Of a stretch of 64,000 nt of DNA, positions 26,062-34,167 are shown one piece after another. Positions within the stretch are counted from its first letter, which is position 1, and every line of letters starts with the position of its first letter. The notes beneath the pieces are model-generated. The model did no database searches. It had not been told where the DNA came from and was given only the letters and a program-made list of their open reading frames with translations. Location: contig JAJXWP010000006.1 in assembly GCA_021781575.1 (NCBI GenBank), forward strand, positions 62,001 to 126,000, written 5' to 3'. This stretch comes from Pseudomonadota bacterium (GTDB lineage: Bacteria > Pseudomonadota > Alphaproteobacteria > Rhodospirillales > Magnetospirillaceae). A program made the translations under genes and the position numbers.

Positions 26062-26753
26062 CACCGGGCTTCCCCGATGGGCAGGTCGGTGACGAAGATG
26101 CCGAACCGCATGTCGTGCCGACGGTACACCGCGCACGGGGGCAGCCCGTGGCGGTGCAGTATTGCCTCGATCTCAGGCACCGTGTGGTAGCGGGGGACAT
26201 AGCCGCCGCTGCGGTACCCATAGGACAGCTGGACATAGAGCCGATGGATCCACTGGTCGAGGGATCGACGGCGTTCCGCCACCGCATGGAAATAGTTGCC
26301 GTTTTGGGCGATGGCGAACGCCCGCTCCATCTCGACCGGCGTCAGCCAGTCCAACAGGCCGAGAGACAGCACCAGCGCGTCGCCTTGGGGCGGCAGGTCG
26401 CCGACGGCGGCCACATCGAAGCGGATCAGAGCGCCCCGGGCCGAGCCGGCGAAGCGCGACCGGGCGCGCGTGACCGCCGCTTCGGCGATATCGAAGCCAT
26501 GATAGCCTGCCGCGCCTGCCGCCATCAGGCGGTCGGCCAGCAGGCCCGAGCCGCAGCCAAGCTCGACCACGCGCCGGCCGCAGAGGTGAGGCGCCAGCAG
26601 GGTTGCCGCCCGATCCATCCGGCGGCGCAGCGATGTGGAGAGCCGCGCAGCCAATCGCTCCAGGCTGGTCGGCGCCGCCGCCGGCGAGCCGTAGCGGCAT
26701 TCCTCCCATCCCAGGATCTTGGCGTTCCAGAAGCTTTTCGGGTCAGCCGGCAT
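26061..26753 (-). CDS. Class I SAM-dependent methyltransferase
   Basis: A 230-residue methyltransferase. The SAM-binding motif I is VVELGCGSGLLADRLMAAGA, followed by the acidic motif YHGFDIAEAAV. The start MPADPKSFWNAKILGWEE was chosen over an upstream in-frame start because the conserved FWNAKILGWEE type N-terminus begins there. It begins 7 bp after the stop of the GtrA-like gene and its own stop overlaps the TPR-methyltransferase gene. It probably modifies a lipid-linked sugar or similar surface precursor, judging only from neighbours. Confidence 0.85.
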   Translation of the reverse strand: MPADPKSFWNAKILGWEECRYGSPAAAPTSLERLAARLSTSLRRRMDRAATLLAPHLCGRRVVELGCGSGLLADRLMAAGAAGYHGFDIAEAAVTRARSRFAGSARGALIRFDVAAVGDLPPQGDALVLSLGLLDWLTPVEMERAFAIAQNGNYFHAVAERRRSLDQWIHRLYVQLSYGYRSGGYVPRYHTVPEIEAILHRHGLPPCAVYRRHDMRFGIFVTDLPIGEAR

Positions 26754-26760
26754 CGGTCGG

Positions 26761-27207
26761 TCAACTCCGCCGCGCCCGGTGGAGGGCGCCGAACGACTGT
26801 CGGGCCAGTTGGCCGAGCCCCTGGCGCGCGTGGAAGACATAGCCATTCATCACCACGAAGTTGAGGATGAAGCAGGCGGTGTCCGAGCTCAGCTTGGCCG
26901 GATAGGGCGGCAGGCCGAGGCCGCGGGTCGCCAGGGTGAACAGCGCCACCGATGCGCCGTAGGACACGGCATAAAGCAGCAGGAAGCGGCGACCGTTGCG
27001 GGCCAGGGCGAGATGGCGATTGGCCTTCCAGGTCCAGTGGCGATTGCCCAGCAGCGAGATCAGGCCACCGACGATGCGGGCGGCCATCATGCCGGGAAGG
27101 GACGCGGTGCCGGCTAGCGACAGCAGCAGGGAGAAGGTCAGCCAGTCGCCGGCGGCCGAGAGGAGGGCCACCGCGGCGTATGGGCCAAAGCGCAATATCG
27201 GCCGCAT
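26761..27207 (-). CDS. GtrA-family membrane protein
   Basis: A 148-residue membrane protein with four helices and the GtrA signature layout: RFGPYAAVALLSAAGDWLTF in helix 1, a loop RIVGGLISLLGNRHWTWK with the characteristic N-R-x-W-T, and a last helix with FILNFVVMNGYVFH. GtrA-type proteins are thought to flip polyprenyl-linked monosaccharides across the inner membrane for glycosylation on the outer face. Start MRPILRF overlaps the upstream glycosyltransferase stop by one base (TGATG). Together with the GT39-like enzyme upstream, it suggests a lipid-linked sugar transfer pathway. Confidence 0.87.
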   Translation of the reverse strand: MRPILRFGPYAAVALLSAAGDWLTFSLLLSLAGTASLPGMMAARIVGGLISLLGNRHWTWKANRHLALARNGRRFLLLYAVSYGASVALFTLATRGLGLPPYPAKLSSDTACFILNFVVMNGYVFHARQGLGQLARQSFGALHRARRS

Positions 27208-28298
27208 CAGCGGCCTCCCCGGGCCAGCGCCAGGATCATTTCGGCCGCCTGCGGCGCCCCGTTGGTCTGGCGAGGGAGGGCGCGATAGCCGGCGCGCAGG
27301 CGGTCGATCTGCCGCAGGGCCAGGTTCATCGCCTCCTCGAGTTCGGGCTCGGCCGCGGTCAGCCCGATGCCGAGATGACGGACGACTCGGCCGTTGACCC
27401 ATTGTTCGGCGTGGCGCGGCACCGGTACGACGACCATCGGCTTGGCCATCATCAGGGCCTCGCTGACGGCACTGAAACCGCCGTTGACCACCACCAGGTC
27501 GGCCGCGGCGAGCAGCGTCAGCGAGTCGCGCAGCTTGCCATGATAGACCACCTGTCCGCCGCCGCTTTCCTCCTCCGGTGCCGGGCGCCCCAGGACGTCG
27601 ATCCGCAGATCTGAATGGGCACGGCGGAACAGCACATGGCTGCCGAAGACCGATCCCGACAACATGACGGCGACCCGCCTCGGCGGCCCATCGGCGGGCT
27701 GCGATGCGGCATGGCAGCCCCGCCGGACGATTGGACCGACGCGGCGGAACGGGCCGCCTTCGGCGCGGTCGGCCGGATCGAGGCGCGGGCTGATGACCAG
27801 GTCGGGAATGGCGCGGTGATAGAGGTGGTCGGCCAGTTCGATCGCCAGGAACTGGGGTAGGATCGACGGCGGCCAGTCGCGCAGGCGGACCATGTTGCGT
27901 CCGACCATGTCGGAATTATTGAGCGCCGCCAGCGGCAGGCCGGCACGCCGTACCGGGCGACAGGCGTAAACCGAGTCGGCGACCACCACATGGGGGCGGA
28001 AGCGGGCAATGGCGGCGGCGACGACCCGGTCAAGCCGGCGCAGGGCGGCCAGCATCTCTCCCGCCTGGCCGAGCGTCGCGGCGATGCTGATGCGGCCGCC
28101 TTTTTGCCCATAGCGCAGCGACGGGACCGCCGTTATTCCCTGCAGCTGACCCTTGTCGGCGAAGTACCACAGGCCGTTGTCCGAGGTGATGATTTCCACT
28201 GCCGCCCCCGACGCCAGCAGCTCTTCGATGACCGCGTGGCAGCGGGTGGAGTTTCCCAGGCCGAGGCCGTTGACCAGGAACAGGACGCGCGGCGTCAT
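27207..28298 (-). CDS. MurG-like (GT-B fold) glycosyltransferase
   Basis: A 363-residue glycosyltransferase. The N-terminus MTPRVLFLVNGLGLGNSTRC has the glycine-rich loop and the GxGNSTR motif seen in the MurG/GT28-like group. The C-terminal half has the nucleotide-sugar site VVNGGFSAVSEALMMAKPMVVVP followed by HAEQWVNGRVVRHLG. It most likely uses a UDP-activated sugar. The start overlaps the upstream methyltransferase stop by ATGA, and its stop overlaps the gtrA-like start. The acceptor is unknown. Confidence 0.85.
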   Translation of the reverse strand: MTPRVLFLVNGLGLGNSTRCHAVIEELLASGAAVEIITSDNGLWYFADKGQLQGITAVPSLRYGQKGGRISIAATLGQAGEMLAALRRLDRVVAAAIARFRPHVVVADSVYACRPVRRAGLPLAALNNSDMVGRNMVRLRDWPPSILPQFLAIELADHLYHRAIPDLVISPRLDPADRAEGGPFRRVGPIVRRGCHAASQPADGPPRRVAVMLSGSVFGSHVLFRRAHSDLRIDVLGRPAPEEESGGGQVVYHGKLRDSLTLLAAADLVVVNGGFSAVSEALMMAKPMVVVPVPRHAEQWVNGRVVRHLGIGLTAAEPELEEAMNLALRQIDRLRAGYRALPRQTNGAPQAAEMILALARGGR

Positions 28299-28906
28299 CG
28301 GGCAACCATGGCATGGACCATGCCGTAAGGACGAACCGGCCGGCTGGCGGTCACCATCAGGCCGGCGGCCGAGGCCAGCCGGGAAAGGCGGCCGGGCTCG
28401 AACAGGGTGATGTCGATCCCATGGCGGCAATGGAACAGGCGGTAGAGTCGCCCGGCCGGATTGGCCGGCGGCGCCAGGGTGACGACCGTGCCGCCCGGCG
28501 CCAGATGGCGGCAGGCGTTGGCGAGCACGGCGCCGGGATCGCCGACGAATTCCAGAACGCCGGCCAGGATGACCAGGTCGAACCGCCGTCCCAGGTCGAT
28601 CCGCGCGGCATCGCCGGCTACCCGTTCGATGGTCGGGACATCGAGTTGCGCCAGCATGGCCGGTGCCGCGTCGACGGCAACCACCGGAGCTGCGTGCCGC
28701 GCTGCCAGCAGGCGGGCATAAAAGCCGCTGCCGCTTCCCAGGTCCAGCACCGAGCGTCCGGCGATCGGGCCGGCCAGCGCCAGCACCGCGGCGGTTTCGC
28801 GACGGCGCTGCCAGGCCCACAGGCCGCGCCGGCCGGCGGCATCGTATCCGGCGGCTCGGCCGTTGAAATAGGCCAGGACGGCCGGAAGATTCTCCGGCCT
28901 AGCCAT
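28295..28906 (-). CDS. Class I SAM-dependent methyltransferase
   Basis: A 203-residue methyltransferase with the N-terminal VLAYFNGRAAGYD that often precedes the fold in ubiquinone/malonyl-ACP-type enzymes, SAM motif VLDLGSGSGFYARLLAA, VVAVDAAPAMLAQL and the post-motif FDLVILAGVLEFVGDPG. The ATG lies 8 bp inside the end of the upstream glycosyltransferase gene, and the stop overlaps the next gene by ATGA, so it is a tightly coupled member of the glycan operon. The substrate cannot be assigned. Confidence 0.83.
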   Translation of the reverse strand: MARPENLPAVLAYFNGRAAGYDAAGRRGLWAWQRRRETAAVLALAGPIAGRSVLDLGSGSGFYARLLAARHAAPVVAVDAAPAMLAQLDVPTIERVAGDAARIDLGRRFDLVILAGVLEFVGDPGAVLANACRHLAPGGTVVTLAPPANPAGRLYRLFHCRHGIDITLFEPGRLSRLASAAGLMVTASRPVRPYGMVHAMVAR

Positions 28907-30977
28907 CGCGACCGGCTCCTTGATCGGGGAAACAGGACGTCGGTGCGGTCCTGGCAGCCTCGCCTTGCGGTAGCGCAGGGGTCATGTCGGGTAAGCTGAG
29001 CCGGCCGATCGGCCGATCGATCGACCCCGGCTCGCGACCTTCGCGGCCGATCAGCCATACCTCGTAGGCGTTGTCGGCAAGGGTGAAGACGGGCGATCGC
29101 CACGGTGCCAGGGTGCCGTGCCAGGGGGATCCCACCGTGACGTTGCCAAACGACACCAGCCGGCTGCCGCTGCGGCCGACGAAGCAAAGCCGCGGGGCGA
29201 CGATGGTGCGGTAGTAGAGTCCGCTATAGCCGCGCAGCAGGCGGCCGTGCAGGACCGCGGTGAAGCTCTGCCCGTCCCGCCTGACCTCGATCCCCAGCGG
29301 GAAGAGATGACCTTGTTGCGGGACGACGAAAATTGCGGCTTGAGGTGCCTTGACGGCGGCAGAGCCGCTTCCGGCAGCCAGGTAGGTCGTCTCGAAGACC
29401 GTTGGAACATATGGGTTGGGGAAGGTTTTCAGGCAGTTTCCATCGCGTGACGCATAGGACAGATAAAGGAAGTGCGGGCTTTCGACGGTGGCGGTGTCGA
29501 AGACCGGGGCGAGCTGCGCGAGGGCCGGGGTCGCCGCCAGTTCGCTGCGAAGGTTGCCGTCGGCTCCACGTTTATCGACCACCAGGACGCAGTCATGGCG
29601 CCCGGGGGGGGTGGCGGCGGCCGGCGTGGCGCGATAGATGAACGCCATGTGGTTGCCGACGCCGCTCTGGATCAACCGCCAGCGGTTGTTGGCGTCGCGC
29701 TGGAACAGCGCCGTGCGCGCTTCGAAGGCCTGGTAACTGGAAAAAAAGGCCGATTTCAGCGTGCGGGCGATTTCCTCCTGGGCGACGGCCGAGTCGGTGA
29801 AGAAGCCGGTCTGGAGAAAGCCGGCGGCCCCCAGGGCGGCGGGTCGGAGGGCGATCAGGCCGCACAAGGCCGCCGCCGCCGCGCGGCCGCCGTTCCCGCC
29901 AGCCAGCAGGCGCTGGATGGCCGCCTCGGCAGATAGGCCGACCATGACGGAAACGGCTGGGATGGCCGCCGCCATGTGGCGGAAATTGACCTCGGACACC
30001 AGCGCGACGGCGGCATAGACCAGGGTAATGATGGCGAACAGGCCGAGTGGCCGCGGCTGTCCTTGCTCACTCCGGCGGACGATCAGTCGGACCAGGAAGC
30101 CGCCGGCCAGGGCCGCGGCCAGGAAATCCGCAGCGGCCAAAGCCGTTGCCACCCCGGCGTAGGCGAAGCCGCCGCGCTCGGCGAAGACCCGGGCGCTGCC
30201 GCCGAACAGGTCATAGACGAACCGCGCCTTCTGCCAAAGAGCGCCGCTCCAATAGATATAGGCGGCAGCGGCCTCGCCCGGCGCCGCCGTCGCCTCGGTG
30301 AAAAACCGCCCGCCGCCGAACAGGATGGCCGGCAAATAGGCGGCACCACTGCCGGCAACAAGCGCCATGACATGCTGGCGGCGCAGCCTCGGGCGGTAGA
30401 CTCCGATGGCGATGACCAGGCCGATGGCCAGTTCGAAAATCTGCATGTGGATCTGCATGCCAAGGCCCAGGGCCAAGGCCGCCGCCGCCAGATGCATCGC
30501 CCGGCCGCGGCTGACGAAAAGGTAGCCCCACAGGGTAGCGGCGGTGGCGAAGACGACAATATAGCCGGGGTTCCACACCGTCAGCGATTGGGCCAGGGTC
30601 CCCGACCCGGCGAAGGCGGCGGTAACCAGGGCTCCCGCCAGGGGTGAGACCTCCTTGGCAAAACATCGCCACAACAGGACGGCGGAAATGCCGAAGAGGC
30701 CGATGACGCCCAGATTGGCGGCAAGAATGTCAGCCTTGATGGCTAGCAGCGCCGCCAGCAGCAGGTAGAAGGCGCCGCCCGGAGTGCGCGCGCCGCTGTT
30801 GGTTTCAGGGCCGAGAAACGGCCAATGCTGCGGAACCGCCAGGGCCCGCCACAGGTCGCGGTCGCCCCAGACGGTCAGTTCGACATTGCCGGCATGGTAA
30901 AGATCGGCGCAAAACAGGAAGGCGAGAGCGGCAGATAGAACGATCAGAAACAGACTATCGTGCCGAACTGCTGTCAT
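28899..30977 (-). CDS. Polytopic membrane glycosyltransferase (GT39/ArnT-like)
   Basis: A 692-residue integral membrane protein. About ten to twelve hydrophobic helices occupy roughly residues 1-400, and an early acidic loop (WGDRDLWRALAVPQHWPFLGPETN) fits the periplasmic catalytic loop of PMT/ArnT-type enzymes that use polyprenyl-phosphate sugars. A soluble C-terminal part of about 280 residues follows. It is the first gene of the operon that ends at 24682. The ATG at 30977 is used; a GTG five codons upstream is an alternative, and neither has a strong ribosome-binding site. Family assignment is from topology and is moderate. Confidence 0.65.
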   Translation of the reverse strand: MTAVRHDSLFLIVLSAALAFLFCADLYHAGNVELTVWGDRDLWRALAVPQHWPFLGPETNSGARTPGGAFYLLLAALLAIKADILAANLGVIGLFGISAVLLWRCFAKEVSPLAGALVTAAFAGSGTLAQSLTVWNPGYIVVFATAATLWGYLFVSRGRAMHLAAAALALGLGMQIHMQIFELAIGLVIAIGVYRPRLRRQHVMALVAGSGAAYLPAILFGGGRFFTEATAAPGEAAAAYIYWSGALWQKARFVYDLFGGSARVFAERGGFAYAGVATALAAADFLAAALAGGFLVRLIVRRSEQGQPRPLGLFAIITLVYAAVALVSEVNFRHMAAAIPAVSVMVGLSAEAAIQRLLAGGNGGRAAAAALCGLIALRPAALGAAGFLQTGFFTDSAVAQEEIARTLKSAFFSSYQAFEARTALFQRDANNRWRLIQSGVGNHMAFIYRATPAAATPPGRHDCVLVVDKRGADGNLRSELAATPALAQLAPVFDTATVESPHFLYLSYASRDGNCLKTFPNPYVPTVFETTYLAAGSGSAAVKAPQAAIFVVPQQGHLFPLGIEVRRDGQSFTAVLHGRLLRGYSGLYYRTIVAPRLCFVGRSGSRLVSFGNVTVGSPWHGTLAPWRSPVFTLADNAYEVWLIGREGREPGSIDRPIGRLSLPDMTPALPQGEAARTAPTSCFPDQGAGRDG

Positions 30978-31027
30978 GACCGTGCCGACCACCGAAGACT
31001 ACGGGCAGTATGCCCGGTACTGCGGGG

Positions 31028-31051
31028 GGAGGGAACCGGCCGGTTCCCTCC
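31028..31051. terminator. Perfect 24-bp palindrome downstream of the EB_dh-like gene
   Basis: GGAGGGAACCGG is followed directly by its reverse complement. It lies 20 bp after the stop of the leftward cytochrome operon. A second inverted repeat (GCAGTA...TACTGC) follows at 31005-31023. No T-tract is present, so this is a likely transcript end with moderate confidence; it also sits in the promoter region of the glycan operon. Confidence 0.5.
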
Positions 31052-31071
31052 TCTCCGGCCCTTGTATCGAT

Positions 31072-32022
31072 TTACTTGACGACGAAGTCGGCGTTGCCGC
31101 CATCGAAGGTCATGGTCTTTTCGAACGAGACCCAGTGATAACGATGGGCCGCATAGCCGCCGTGGATGGCGAAGCCGATAGTGTAGATCTTGCCGGCCTC
31201 GAGATCCTTATAGGGGGCGCCAGCCTTCAGCTTGCGGCTGATGACGACCACCCACTTGCCGCCTTCCAGCTTGCCGTCGGCCGCCACCTGCTTGGCCGGC
31301 TGGTATTCGCGCTTCTCGAGGACGAAGGCCTCGCGGGCGCTGGCGGGCTTGCCGGGGTTCAGGTCGGCCTGCCAGTATTCCAGATACTCGCCGTCGGCCC
31401 GCATCTTGTCGAGGTCGGCCGCCGGCTTGATGTCCGGCCCGCCATGGCGGGTCATCTTGACGCGCGAGCGCATCAGGTACTTGGTGTTCTCCTTGCCGGG
31501 GGTGGCGCTGGCCATGTTGTCCAGGTCGTCATGGCAGGCGACCCAGCAGCCGGCGCGGTTGGCTTCCTTGACCACGCCGTCGTTGACCATCATGGTGACC
31601 TTGGTCTCGACGTCCGGATCCATCTTCGGACCGGCCGCCGGCATGTCGGGGAATTCGAAGCGGACATAGAGCTTGTCGGCGTCATGCGCCATCTTGACAT
31701 TGGCGACGATATGGCCGGCCTTGCCGGGGATCGGCGCCGGCTCGAGCTTCTTGCCGCTGGCGATCTTGTCGCCCATCATCGCCGCTTCGCTCTTGCCCTC
31801 GACGTCGTGGCATTCGTGGCAGTTCTTGCCGTCGCGGAAAACCGGGGCGCCGCTATGGTCGGTCGGCGTCAGCACCCATTCCCAGGATGCCTGGCCGGGG
31901 TAGAACATGGTGATGTTCTTGCCCTGCACCGCGTTCCAGTCGACCGCATGAGCCGGGGCACACCACAGGGTGGTGGCCAGCGCCGCGGCGGCGAAGGGGG
32001 CGTAAGACTTGCTGATTTTCAT
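31072..32022 (-). CDS. Ethylbenzene-dehydrogenase-like heme-binding cytochrome c
   Basis: A 316-residue exported protein starting at MKISKSYAPF with a signal peptide ending near AHAVD. It carries CHECH at 68-72 and an unusual CX3CH motif, CWVACH, at 159-164, within a beta-rich domain of the ethylbenzene dehydrogenase gamma-subunit / DMSO-reductase-like heme-binding type (HIVANVKMAHDADKLYVRFEF and a C-terminal YTIGFAIHGGYAAHRYHWVSF). A GGAG site 9 bp upstream supports the chosen start over an upstream TTG. It lies 29 bp after the NapC-like gene, so the pair probably works as quinol oxidase plus periplasmic acceptor. A catalytic role cannot be assigned. Confidence 0.82.
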   Translation of the reverse strand: MKISKSYAPFAAAALATTLWCAPAHAVDWNAVQGKNITMFYPGQASWEWVLTPTDHSGAPVFRDGKNCHECHDVEGKSEAAMMGDKIASGKKLEPAPIPGKAGHIVANVKMAHDADKLYVRFEFPDMPAAGPKMDPDVETKVTMMVNDGVVKEANRAGCWVACHDDLDNMASATPGKENTKYLMRSRVKMTRHGGPDIKPAADLDKMRADGEYLEYWQADLNPGKPASAREAFVLEKREYQPAKQVAADGKLEGGKWVVVISRKLKAGAPYKDLEAGKIYTIGFAIHGGYAAHRYHWVSFEKTMTFDGGNADFVVK

Positions 32023-32051
32023 GGAAGTCATCTCCAAGATCCTGGAAATCG

Positions 32052-32660
32052 TCAGCCGCCGAGGTCAAAGGATTCGGGTGCGGCCGGCTTGAGAAGATTT
32101 TGCAGCGGCTTGTGGGTGATGCCCTTATGGCAGTCGATGCAGGTCATCCCCTTCTGCCGGGCATAGGCATGCTGCACCTGGGCGCGCTCCGGCTGATCCG
32201 GGGCGGACATCGCCTCGAAGCTATGGCAGTTACGGCATTCGCGGGAATCGGTCGCCTTCATCCGGGCCCAGACGTCCTGAGCCAGTTCCAGGCGGTCCTT
32301 TTCGAACTGCGCCGCCACGTCGGGGGCATGGGCCATATGCCCGAACAGGTGTTCGAACAGGTCTTTGGTCGCCATCACCTTGGCCAGCATGGTGAACTGC
32401 CACTTCTTGTGCGGGACATGGCAGTCCGGGCATTCGGCGCGCACGCCAAAGGCGTTCTGATAATGCTTGCTCTTTACGTATTCCTGGTAGGGAACCTGCA
32501 TTTCGTGGCAGGAGAAGGCGCAGAATTCCAGGTGGTTGGTATAGTCGACGGCGGTCGCATAGGTGCCGGTCAGGGCCAATCCGAACATGAAAAAGACGCC
32601 TGCGACGATGACGTATTTTCGGTATTTGGGTGAGAAAAGAAGCTTCAAACTTTTGAACAT
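32052..32660 (-). CDS. NapC/NirT-family tetraheme quinol dehydrogenase
   Basis: A 202-residue protein with one N-terminal membrane helix (about 16-38) and a periplasmic tetraheme domain. Heme sites are CAFSCH (47-52), CPDCH (77-81), CRNCH (142-146) and CIDCH (174-178). The context (CHEM after heme 1, CPDCHVPHKKW, ECRNCHSFEAM, CIDCHKGITHKP) is clearly NapC/NirT/CymA. The first site has three residues between the cysteines, where NapC normally has CISCH with two. Such proteins take electrons from quinol and deliver them to periplasmic or outer-membrane cytochromes. It is divergent from the second mtrAB pair, which supports a CymA-like job there. Confidence 0.9.
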   Translation of the reverse strand: MFKSLKLLFSPKYRKYVIVAGVFFMFGLALTGTYATAVDYTNHLEFCAFSCHEMQVPYQEYVKSKHYQNAFGVRAECPDCHVPHKKWQFTMLAKVMATKDLFEHLFGHMAHAPDVAAQFEKDRLELAQDVWARMKATDSRECRNCHSFEAMSAPDQPERAQVQHAYARQKGMTCIDCHKGITHKPLQNLLKPAAPESFDLGG

Positions 32661-33197
32661 TGCCAGAATTCCCTGTATCGCCCCCCCATGACTGGGACAT
32701 CGCGTAAGCGGACGGCGATCCCCCCTCGGACCGCAGCTGGACTGGGCAGTCGCACGGACTGCCGGGGAAGGTTCTGCCTTTAATTCTTTTAGATTGGTAG
32801 TACCAGTTCCGATCAGAATCGTAAGACCAGTGGCGAATTTTCGATGACGCCAGGGCGTGCGTATTAAAAACATTCGAAACAAGTGCTGAAACACGCCCTC
32901 GAGTGCCGATTTTATTGACCATCTCCAGTCAATATCTGTGACTTTTGGGCAACAGCGTTCGGCAAATCCTGAACCGGTATTATCAAAATTCCGAGAACTG
33001 GTCGTACCGGTGGTGGGGCGATTAGTGGATAACGCGCGATCAGCGGGCTGGGCGAGGAGCATGCCGATTGCGGCATTTGGGGCTTCCAAACGCCGTTAAG
33101 TGTGACCTGGGAACCGGGCCCGTCGGTTTTTCCACTGCGGCGACGCCGCAAACAACTGCCGCCAGGGAATCCTCCCGGCGAGACAGGGGGAACTGAT
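32661..33197. promoter_or_regulatory. Divergent regulatory region between napC-like and mtrA copy 2 genes
   Basis: This 537-base gap has no gene. It contains TTCCGAGAACTGGTCGTACCGGT at 32989-33010, whose first 14 bases are identical to the element before the first mtrA and which lies at nearly the same distance from the start codon (about 187 bp against about 200 bp). It also contains TTGGTAGTACCAGTTCC at 32794-32810, a related motif in reverse orientation about 135 bp before the napC-like gene. A regulator shared by both mtr modules and the napC operon is inferred. Confidence 0.55.
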
Positions 33198-34151
33198 ATG
33201 CATTTGAGAACGTTGATGATCGGGTTGTTGTCCGGCGTCGCGCTGAGCTTGTGCGCCGTTGGCGCCCGGGCGGCGGAGACGGCCGCGGCGGCGCCTCAGT
33301 ACGCCCCGATGGGGGAGCAGACCTGCCTGAAATGCCACGACCGTGCGCCGATCGACGCCACGGCGATCTTCAAGACGCCGCATGGCGTCAAGGGCGACAG
33401 CCGGACCCCCATGGGGCAGCACGGCTGCGAAAGCTGCCATGGCCCCAGCTCGGCTCACTACGAGAGCACTCCGGCCCCCGGCCAGAAGCGCGTCTCGCCG
33501 GCCGTCGTGTTCACCGGCCCGAACGCCTCTCCGGTGGCGGCCCGCAACAAGATGTGCATCTCCTGCCACGAGAACGGCCTGCGCATGAACTGGGTCGGCA
33601 GTCAGCATGAGATGAACGACATCGCCTGCAACAACTGCCACACCATCCACGTCGCCAAGGATCCGGTGCTGGTCAAGTCGACTCAGCCGGAGAAATGCTA
33701 CACCTGCCATGCCGAGCAGCGTGCGCTGGCTCTCCAGTTCTCCCACCATCCGATCGACGAAGGCAAGGTGGTGTGCTCGGACTGCCACAACCCCCACGGG
33801 TCGCCAGGTCCGAAACTGCTGAAGGAAGTGCGTGTCACCGACACCTGCTACAACTGCCATGCCGACAAGCGCGGCCCGATGCTGTGGGAACATCAGCCAG
33901 TTCGCGAGGATTGCACCAACTGCCACAACCCCCATGGTTCGGTGAATGCCTGGTTGCTCAAAGAGAAGGTGCCGTTCCTGTGTCTGGATTGCCATGCGGC
34001 GACCAACGACATGGGCGGCGTCGGCGTCTCCGTCAAATCGGTGCAGCCGCATAGCAGCAGCCTGTACCTGTACGGTGACCGCAGCTGCCTGAACTGCCAC
34101 TCGCAGATTCATGGCTCGAACAGCCCCAGCGGCTCGACCTTCTTCCGTTGA
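33198..34151 (+). CDS. mtrA: Decaheme cytochrome c, MtrA/DmsE/PioA family (copy 2)
   Basis: A 317-residue exported cytochrome with a signal peptide ending near GARAAE. Ten CXXCH motifs begin at residues 43, 77, 120, 144, 167, 193, 217, 239, 262 and 297, almost the same spacing as copy 1. Long blocks are nearly identical in the two, such as HGVKGDSRTP/HAVKGDSRTP, ACNNCHTIH, EGKVVCSDCH and LWEHQPVRE, with most differences near the N-terminus and between hemes 9 and 10. ATG 33198 lies behind a GGGGGAACTGAT leader and was chosen over a longer ORF. The barrel gene follows after 16 bp. The module probably arose by duplication of mtrAB. Confidence 0.93.
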   Translation: MHLRTLMIGLLSGVALSLCAVGARAAETAAAAPQYAPMGEQTCLKCHDRAPIDATAIFKTPHGVKGDSRTPMGQHGCESCHGPSSAHYESTPAPGQKRVSPAVVFTGPNASPVAARNKMCISCHENGLRMNWVGSQHEMNDIACNNCHTIHVAKDPVLVKSTQPEKCYTCHAEQRALALQFSHHPIDEGKVVCSDCHNPHGSPGPKLLKEVRVTDTCYNCHADKRGPMLWEHQPVREDCTNCHNPHGSVNAWLLKEKVPFLCLDCHAATNDMGGVGVSVKSVQPHSSSLYLYGDRSCLNCHSQIHGSNSPSGSTFFR

Positions 34152-34167
34152 GTGGAGGCATAGAATC

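Noticed and set aside
28295-28906. Methyltransferase as bacteriochlorophyll enzyme BchM
   Set aside because: The N-terminal YFNGRAAGYD segment is faintly similar, but the rest lacks BchM-specific blocks and the operon context is glycan-related.
24682-30977. Genomic island or prophage signs around the glycan operon
   Set aside because: No integrase, tRNA target, direct repeats or clear GC shift was visible, so horizontal acquisition is not claimed.
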